Shown piece by piece: positions 57,701 through 64,000 of a stretch of DNA of 64,000 nt (positions are counted from its first letter, which is position 1; every line of letters starts with the position of its first letter). Below the pieces are notes generated by a model. That model worked only from the letters and a program-made list of their open reading frames with translations, did no database searches and had not been told where the DNA came from. Source of the DNA: Lepidonotus clava (taxonomy: Eukaryota; Annelida; Polychaeta; Phyllodocida; Polynoidae); contig OW387145.1 in assembly GCA_936440205.1 (NCBI GenBank), positions 26,539,075 to 26,603,074 on the forward strand, written 5' to 3'. Made by a program: the position numbers and the translations under genes.

Positions 57701-58760
57701 TAAATTTTCCTAGGGATGGACCCCTATACCCCCACTTCCAATGGTTGGGGCTATTCCCTGGAAGATTACATGCTGGGAAAAAATAATCTTTTATGGTCAC
57801 TAAGGTACCTCAGAATGCCTCAGATTGCATGAATGAGAGGTTATCTTTTCCAAATTTTCCTGATGTGGAACCCCACACCCCAACCTCCAATAGCAGGGGC
57901 TATTCCTGGAAGATTACATTTACATTGGGGGGGAAATAGCATCTTTTAAGGTCATTAAGGTATCTCAGAATGTCTCAGATTGCATGAATGAGAGGTTATC
58001 TTTTCAAAATTTTCCTGGGGGTGGACCCCCATACCCCCACCTCCAATAGCAGGGGCTATTCCCTGGAAGATAACATTTACATTGGGGGAGAAAATATCAT
58101 CTTTTAAGGTGATTAAGGTATCTCAGAATGTCTCAGATTGCATGAATGAGAGGTTAGCTTTTCCAAATTTTCCTGGGGGTGGACCCCCATACCCCCACCT
58201 CCAATAACAGGGGCTTGTTTGTTTGTTTGTTTGTTGGGGTAGTTTAACGTCCGGCCAACCCTTATGGGTTCTTTCCAGACTGAGCAGGGCTATTCCCTGG
58301 AAGATCATATATATATTGGGAGAAAAAATAATCTTTTAAGGTCATTAAGGTATCTCAGAATGCCTCAGATTGCATGAATGAGAGGTTATCTTTTCAAAAT
58401 TTTCCTGGGGGTGGACCCCCATACCCCCACCTCCAATAGCAGGGGCTATTCCCTGGAAGATTACATTTACATTGGGGGGGAAAATATCATCTTTTAAGGT
58501 CATTAAGGTATCTCAGAATGCCTCAGATTGCATGAATGAGAGGTTATCTTTTCAAAATTTTCCTGGGGGTGGACCCCCATACCCCCAGCTCCAATAGCAG
58601 GGGCTATTCCCTGGGAGATTACATTTACATTGGGGAAAAAAATATCATCTTTTAATGTGATTAAGGTATCTCAGAATGCCTCAGATTGCATGAATGAGAG
58701 GTTATCTTTTCAAAAATTTCCTGGGGGTGGCCCCCCATACCCCCCCAATGGGAGGGGCCA
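57701..58760. repeat. Tandem repeat 3, 155-158-bp unit, about 6.5 copies
   Basis: GATTGCATGAATGAGAGGTTATC starts at 57823, 57978, 58136, 58368, 58526 and 58684. Spacing is 155-158 except for one interval lengthened by a 76-bp insertion. Each unit has GGGGGTGGACCCCCATACCC and TTTTAAGGTCATTAAGG. The unit length is close to one nucleosome repeat. Confidence 0.88.
58216..58291. mobile_element. 76-bp insertion into one tandem-repeat unit
   Basis: The normal unit reads CAGGGGCTATTCC. Here CAGGGGCT is followed by (TTTG)n, TTGGGGTAGTTTAACGTCCG, GCCAACCCTTATGGGTTC and CTTTCCAGACTGAG, then CAGGGCTATTCC resumes. The CAGGG(G)CT on both sides looks like a target duplication. The TTTAACGTCC core recalls short repeats common in molluscs, from memory and not verified. 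Confidence 0.6.
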
Positions 58761-58780
58761 CCCCTCCCATACTCTCCCCA

Positions 58781-58799
58781 TGGACAGCTTCGCTGTCCA
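58781..58799. other. Perfect 8-bp stem-loop TGGACAGC-TTC-GCTGTCCA
   Basis: The stem lies just after the last tandem-repeat unit and about 75 bp inside the 58873 TIR, a position typical of subterminal hairpins of non-autonomous elements. Confidence 0.7.
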
Positions 58800-59099
58800 C
58801 AAATTAGGTAATTATATATACTACTTACACTTTTTCAAAATCTTGGCCCCCCTTTAGAAATCCTGGATCCGCCCTTGAGAATTGGTGCAGATCAATATTT
58901 TTGTGTATTTTTGAGTAAAGGAATTGACGGTCCTCTCACTGACCGAAAATGCAAAATAAGCCTTATTTTCTTTGTAAATGCATGTCCTCTAGTTTGATAT
59001 TTCCCAACACAACATAGCATTCTTCTGATACGTATCATTAATCATCAACAAGGCAGATAGATGATAATTCAACATAACCGATATAAGTAGAAAATATCA

Positions 59100-59690
59100 T
59101 TGTGATGTTGTACTAATAGCTTAGAACTTTTAATATATTATCATAATTTATAATTTAGTTAGGATCAGACCTAGCAATACTACTTCTGAGAAGAGACATT
59201 TTACGCTCCTAGCGCCACCTGTTAACCAGTATAAAAGGCGTTGCAAGGTAGGGAGCGAGTCAGTTAGTAGAGTTTGAGTGAGTTCAACTAGAAGAACTGC
59301 TCGGAGCTATACCTACCAGCTCCTGCGCAGTATACTGGAGTTTACCGATACCAACTACCTCGGACAAAGGATTGTGATAGAGCTAAGCGCTAGGGTGGTC
59401 TAGGATGTGCTGGAACAACTTGTATTCTAAATGTGGTTGATCACTGAGTAGGAGATGGGAAGGTGGACTGATGGAGACTTATTCACTGTGGCTTTGACTC
59501 GGGATGAGATGTTTACTTGAATAAAACCCTTTCATTTTAAGAGCTCCCTCATCGTTCATTTCTTTTGAACTATTGGGGAATGGATGAATTAACTTTGAGC
59601 GCGGTCTGATTGGCTCAATAACTCGGATGAACGACTCATGGATAAATCAATTATACACATCACGCAGTCTTAAATCGAACACTAACAATA
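59100..59690 (+). mobile_element. LTR-like fossil (probable solo LTR)
   Basis: A TATAAAAGG box at about 59232 is followed by a GC-richer transcribed-looking region and a GAATAAAACCC polyadenylation signal near 59519, the order expected of U3-R-U5 in an LTR. Limits are approximate. No flanking duplication or internal region was found, so it would be a solo LTR. A host promoter fragment is the alternative. Plus orientation differs from the gag fragment at the right edge. Confidence 0.4.
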
Positions 59691-60026
59691 GTTCAATGTC
59701 ACCATTTTTTCTTTTTTCTTTTTTTAATTCTACAATCTTTTACTACTTTATACATAAATATATTTCAGTGCGTGAAAACTAGGGACTCAAGTGTGTCAAA
59801 ATAGAGGACAGGTGCGTCAAAACTGAGGACTGAACCAGAAAAATTATTTGATCATACCTCCACTATAAAACATGATTTTAAATTTTTTTATTCAAATTAT
59901 GCACAACCACCCCCAACTACATTAGAAATATTGAAAACCATGAATAGATCTATATAGATTATTTTACAGATTTAGGAGAAAGAATACTGTTTTGGGGCTC
60001 TTAAGTGCGTCAAAACCAGCTCCTCT

Positions 60027-60234
60027 ACTAATATGACACATAGAGTAGTCTAGGGGTGCCGGAAAATTCAATATTTATAAATTATATAGATCTTATAGAA
60101 AAAAATAATCTATTTCACTCATTGGTAGATCTACCTATGGTGAGTGAAATAAAGTCCGTTCACATATTTATGTTTTTTTAAAATTTAGATTTCTTTTTGG
60201 GTGACATCCTGCCCATTTATATTTATAGGTTGTA
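60027..60234. other. Short AT-rich spacer
   Basis: Nothing recognised between the R3 right end and the next R2 copy. Confidence 0.5.
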
Positions 60235-60715
60235 TTGCCAATTTCCGCGCATGGTTGCCCATTTTCACGCAGCCTGTTGTCAGTTGCCATGAATATCTCT
60301 TCACGGTATAGATCCATGATGCCCTCTTTGAATTTTTGTCCATGTTTTGGTGAAAAAAAGGCGGAACATTCGGAAAAATATAGACTAAGCAAAGAATGCG
60401 CGAAAACTAGCAACAACCTAATTTTATGTAGTTAGTTCTCACGCAGGAGTCAATTTTCTATTATACAGATTGAAACCTTATTAACTTTATAAGGGTCCCG
60501 CCATGTTCCTAAATTATATGGACATGAAAGCATATTTTTGGCTGTAAAATGCCTAAAAAGACATGAAACATTATAAAAATTACAGATTTATTCTGTCACA
60601 ACGTTCTTTCTGGTGTGGTAGGGAAAAAAACTAAATATTTGATATAAATCGGAAAAATGCATCCTTAAAAATGCGTAAAATGCACGAAAACTAGCAATGC
60701 ACAAAAACTGGCAAC
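60235..60715. mobile_element. R2 element, complete-looking 481-bp copy
   Basis: The left end TTGCCAATTTCCGCGCATGG, then TTGCCCATTTTCACGCA, mirrors the right end, which inverted reads TTGCCAGTTTTTGTGCATTG, then CTAGTTTTCGTGCA. Each end holds the TTGCC-TTTT-GCA word twice. It is non-coding. It gives the best view of the R2 family structure. Confidence 0.68.
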
Positions 60716-61431
60716 ACTATTCTAATGAGACAAGTGTCAGTTTTCACACATTTTTCATGCATATTTTAACAAAATTTCCATTTTTCCATGATTTTTCCTA
60801 CTGAAATATGTGACCCGGTTTAGTGAAATGAATCTGATGTCGCACCAAGTGAAACTGACATATGGGCCTCTGAGGTCGGATTTCGCATTTTTTATCAAAA
60901 AATTTATTTTTCTATTCAAATCTCCTATATCATATCAGAAGTATCTCAAATAATCTTTTTAGCCCCCGAAGCTTTCTACAAGTCCCTCTAATTAAGCCAC
61001 AAAGTCACATAACGCCTCAGTGATCTGAAACAAAAGACCCTCGCCTCACGCCATTTTTCCCTAACTTTACAGCTCACCTATTGGTTTGCATCCCATCCCA
61101 GTCCCATGTTCAGGGCACCTGCTGAAAGGACGCGAACTGAACTGGCAAATAGCTGCCTTGGATTTTGAATCCCTGCCTCCATGGAACAACCAAAACACGT
61201 TTTCCCGATTGTAGTCCCATAAACAATTGTCATCATGGAGGTCATTGTGGCACACTGATTGGCTGAGGGCCCAAGGGTGCTTTCTGGTTTTTGTTGTTGA
61301 CGAAATTTAAAGGGCTGTATGGTGAGCAGGATGGACGAGTGACATCACTTCTCTGACGATTTTTCCTCCTTTAACCCTGGATCACTGCTGGATTTTGATG
61401 TGGATTACCTCCCAATACCTTCTGGAAGGAC
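60716..61431. other. Segment without supported features
   Basis: AT-rich, then mixed sequence upstream of the exon-like frames. Plus-strand composition becomes GC-richer from about 61.3 kb. No promoter can be assigned. Confidence 0.5.
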
Positions 61432-61694
61432 ATGGATCGTGAGGAGGCTGTCACGGAAGCCCTGAATATGATAAATTGGGTGAATTTATATGGTATAGCT
61501 GAGTTATAGCAATGGCAGACTTTGGTGGATGAGTACTTTATCTTCACCGAGGGGGAGGAGAAAGACGAGGCCCCAGAGGAAGATGTTCAGGAGGATCTAG
61601 GGGAACTGGAGGATGATGAGGATGAGCCACTGGTCATCCCCGACCTTATAGACAATCTGCTACAGGTGGAATGGGTCGACTGTGAAAACTTCAG
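61432..61694 (+). pseudogene. Exon-like acidic frame ending at a splice donor, interrupted once, unknown
   Basis: From ATG 61432 the frame reads MDREEAVTEALNMINWVNLY, meets one stop at 61507-61509, and continues as a strongly acidic segment (FTEGEEKDEAPEEDVQEDLG, ELEDDEDEPLVIPDLIDNLL) to VDCENF-AG|GTGAGT at 61694. The part after the stop could be an exon of its own. It joins in phase with 62021-62117. The acidic lead followed by a Cys/His segment suggests a transposon-derived or zinc-finger protein, but no family is recognised. The interruption points to a relic. Confidence 0.35.
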
Positions 61695-61878
61695 GTGAGT
61701 TCTGAAAATCATTATAATGGCCGATATATGGTCGTTTATCACTTCTCAAAAACAAGTACACAAAGTACCTAAATCCCTTTCAATGTTGATGAAACCGCTC
61801 ACAATTGTGCCCTAGTCTGTATTCTAAATGCCTACCTAGTTTTATCAAGTTTTAAAGTTTATTTCATGTCTGAAACAG

Positions 61879-61981
61879 GGTTGATCCGTCAGAGTTGTCC
61901 CGTGACTTAATGGTGTCAGCTGATCCGGTGGATCTCTATCAGTCATCGATCATGTCTCATGTTATTGTGGCCCTCAGGAAG
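61879..61981 (+). CDS. Exon-like frame, possible alternative terminal exon, unknown
   Basis: Acceptor GAAACAG leads in the phase left by 61694 into VDPSELSRDLMVSADPVDLY and QSSIMSHVIVALRK. A GTATAC donor follows, and without splicing the frame ends two codons later (VY then stop). Leaving in phase 0, it does not fit 62021 in frame, so it would be a terminal or alternative exon. Confidence 0.25.
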
Positions 61982-62020
61982 GTATACTAACTCAAATATC
62001 ATGTACGTTATTGTCTTTAG

Positions 62021-62117
62021 ATGTTCCTGCAAGCACTACGAAGACGCGGAATGCAGTAAACAGTTCACAATGACAGGGTTGGTCAAGCATCTGCAGAGGT
62101 CCATCAGCTGTCCTCAG
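62021..62117 (+). CDS. Exon-like frame with zinc-finger-like Cys/His pattern, unknown
   Basis: Between TTGTCTTTAG and CAG|GTACAT, 97 bp continue the 61694 frame as CSCKHYEDAECSKQFTMTGL and VKHLQRSISCPQ. The Cys-x-Cys, the Cys before a Phe-x5-Leu-x2-His helix and a final Cys resemble a single zinc finger of the kind found in transposase-like proteins. It could be a piece of a domesticated or decaying transposon gene. No continuing exon is convincing. Confidence 0.35.
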
Positions 62118-63606
62118 GTACATTTTTCATGAGATACATGTTTTGCAAACCTGTCGCCGTGACCATGTAGCTATGTCATTCTCACTCAATACCACCCCAT
62201 AATCGAGGGCAACGTCTTGAAGTAAAACAGACAACTATTATCAGTTAACCAGAGCATTTTGAAGTGAGTATTTAGGGCCTGTTAAAAGAGTTCATAAGTC
62301 AAGCCAGAAATGTCATTCCTTGAGTCACATGCATGTCATGTACAGAGTATTAATGTCCAAATCTACTTTGTTTTCTAGGCAAGAAGGACATATTGCTACT
62401 AGGCATCATCAGCACCTGTACAAATAATAGCAGCATCAGTTCCTGGCCCTTCTGCATAGACACGTTCAAGTTCATGTACGCTTGAGTAGCTTTGATATTG
62501 TGAAGTTCCTCAGTAGGTCGGGTTTCCGATTCCTACGGCGAAGGGACGTGGAGGTTTTTTTGGTCTCGAGCCTAATGAAGAGTTTGAGCAGGAAAACGAG
62601 GTGTAAGATTAGGAGTCATGGCTTGCGTACGAGGGGGAACGAGCGGTATTCTCAGATGGAGGGGGGGTGTGCTGGTTTGTCGGGCCTGGAGTGTTCCGGA
62701 CATTGGGCGGGGGTGGATGAGTTTTTGGTTAGGGGGGAGGGATGGATCTTGATGTTCTGGCTGTCCAGTCTGATCTTCTGTGGGGGTCGGGTCGCTGCTT
62801 GCCTAGTGGTTGGTAGCATGGGGCCAAGAGGTTCGCACCTTCGCCCGAGCGGTCACGGGCCAGCCACTTACTATTTCCGGCTTCCATACCTGCCCGGACC
62901 CCTACTCTATTTGTTGCAGATAACTTACAAACTGAAACCATTCACTTGAGTTCAACTGGTTAATTAATGTCTACTTTAGCATATCTTCAACTTAAACCCA
63001 TTCAAGGGTCAGGTTACTGGAAGAAGACACGTGTGAATACAAGGAGTACCAAGAATGCACTGTTTTTTTCAGGCCTTCTCGCCCTCTTTTTTACTGTATC
63101 ACTTGATTCTGATTGGTCAATTAGACCATGTGACTACTCTGATGTCATATCCGGTTACAATACATTTTCTTGCTTTCGTGCTTTCAGGATTTCCCTATAT
63201 ACTTTTCGTACCTTATTTGTACCTTACATCTTTACCATTATTAACTGATACTTGAGTATATTCTTGTTCACACAGATGAACATTCATCACAATATTCACC
63301 TTCTCTGCTCAAGTAAGGTGTAACAAGATATCCCTACTATTACTGTACTATTAGAGGTAGATTATAGATATAAAATTTAATGATTTATAACAGATCATGG
63401 CACTTACCTGTACAAATCGTCCATCATAATATTACATTACTTACCTATACTTGTTGCCCATCTCCCACATAGGCCTATTGCAACTCTTACCTTGTGACCT
63501 TTCCAGCATCAGCCAGAACAAGCTGATGTCTGTCATAAAGTGGTACAAGACTGCTGGATAACAGCTTCTGAGTTTGTTTGTTGGGGTAGTTCTGAGGTTT
63601 CTTCCT
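62118..63606. other. Mixed segment, no supported gene
   Basis: 62500-62940 is GC-rich. Two overlapping plus-strand frames occur there, one of 155 codons from 62482 and a shorter, better-looking acidic one at about 62517-62602, neither recognised. The remainder is AT-rich and featureless. Confidence 0.45.
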
Positions 63607-64000
63607 CTACACTATGGGTTTTACTTTCTTCTTTCCTCTGTCAGAATCTCCCTCACTTCTACCTCTGGATTCCTCTGCCTTACACATTTTCCAGATATGC
63701 CCTACCTCTTTGCACCCATGACAGACTTTGTCCTTAAACCAACAATCGTCTGGGATGTGGGTGGTTCCTCCGCACCTTGTGCACGGCTCGTACTGACGAG
63801 TGTACCTCTTCGATTGCACCTTGTTCACACTAACTGGTGCCCCTGTTTCATAAAATTCTCTGCTGTATTTTGATGCTGCTTCCATAGTCATAGCAATACT
63901 AACAGCCTTATGGAAAGTCAGGTCTGCCTCTGTTAAAAGTCTCTGTGTGGTCCCCTGTTCCCTTAAACCGCAGACAAACCTATCTCGCAACATTTCCTGT
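63607..64000 (-). mobile_element. gag fragment of an LTR retrotransposon fossil (Ty3/gypsy-like), cut by the window edge
   Basis: The minus-strand frame has the end of a gag capsid-like region and then two zinc knuckles of the CX2CX4HX4C type, CTRCGGTTHIPDDC and CHGCKEVGHIWKMC, followed by a basic tail. This arrangement is the nucleic-acid-binding end of gag in LTR retrotransposons of the Ty3/gypsy group. Within the window the visible part has an open frame. The rest lies beyond 64000, and no pol region or LTR was identified downstream of it here, so it appears to be a fragment. Confidence 0.8.

Larger units (their letters stand above)
53729..58873. mobile_element. Possible composite element bounded by GGCGGATCCAGGATTT inverted ends
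   Basis: A 16-base sequence at 53729-53744 is repeated exactly inverted at 58858-58873, both followed inward by a purine- and G-rich run. Such ends occur in hAT-like non-autonomous elements. The 5.1 kb between them holds R2-type elements and minisatellites, has no transposase, and overlaps rather than contains the 56425-60026 element. The pairing may therefore join ends of two different copies. Confidence 0.4.
56425..60026. mobile_element. R3 element with TIR GAGGAGCCAGTTTTGACGCA
   Basis: The left end GAGGAGCCAGTTTTGACACG (then a tandem TCTAGTTTTGACGCACTT) mirrors the right end AAGTGCGTCAAAACCAGCTCCTC at about 60004-60026. Subterminal GTGCGTCAAAACT words also occur near 59.8 kb. The interior holds three minisatellites and an LTR-like fossil but no transposase frame. 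The end sequence is related to that of R2. Confidence 0.5.

Noticed and set aside
63575-63590. GTTTGTTTGTTGGGGTAGTT at 63.57 kb as a second copy of the 76-bp insertion
   Set aside because: Similarity stops after about 20 bases, so it is probably coincidence.

Overview
The window is nuclear DNA from an animal. It holds one recognisable host gene with short exons, GT-AG introns and one very long intron, plus a non-LTR retrotransposon, DNA-transposon relics, a tRNA-derived SINE-like unit and satellite DNA. The gene is a G protein-coupled receptor kinase of the GRK4/5/6 type on the minus strand. The lineage cannot be fixed from sequence alone. The repeat content suggests a marine invertebrate, perhaps a lophotrochozoan such as a mollusc, and that is inference.

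Layout: 1-8829 is a satellite array with a 437/439-bp monomer organised as a 1750-bp four-monomer higher-order repeat. It runs off the left edge and stops abruptly at 8829. 8830-18289 is AT-rich flanking DNA with two long G tracts and no gene I can support. 18290-53109 is the GRK gene, read right to left. The 5' end (promoter, hairpin-rich leader, exons 1 and 2) lies at 52.8-53.3 kb. Intron 2 is 24.6 kb. Exons 3-15 lie between 28.2 and 18.95 kb, and a weakly supported last exon lies near 18.3 kb. Joined exons 1-15 give 560 codons in one open frame, with the RH domain, kinase domain and AGC C-tail in the expected order.

Intron 2 carries most of the other structure: a dispersed repeat (28.4-29.2 and 37.0-37.4 kb), a CpG-rich patch with an exon-like frame (29.3-30.5 kb), a 5'-truncated LINE with an intact reverse transcriptase frame (31.6-32.9 kb), GC-rich islands (34.2-35.0 and 43.5-43.9 kb), three exact CCATGGTAAC half X-boxes, a tRNA-like SINE head (41.6 kb), and a hAT-like element (47.7-50.2 kb) with a second TIR element nested inside it.

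Upstream of the gene, 53.7-60.8 kb is a cluster of non-autonomous TIR elements. Several share a GCCAGTTTT-CGCA end and many copies of GCGCGAAAACT or GCGCGATATT words. Three adjacent minisatellites and an LTR-like fossil lie in the same cluster. 61.4-62.1 kb holds exon-like plus-strand frames with a zinc-finger-like segment and no recognised homolog. The right edge (63.6-64.0 kb) enters a gag fragment with two zinc knuckles from an LTR retrotransposon fossil on the minus strand.

Only the GRK is a confident host gene. I did not find a new multi-gene system. The most unusual material is the higher-order satellite and the family of related TIR elements.
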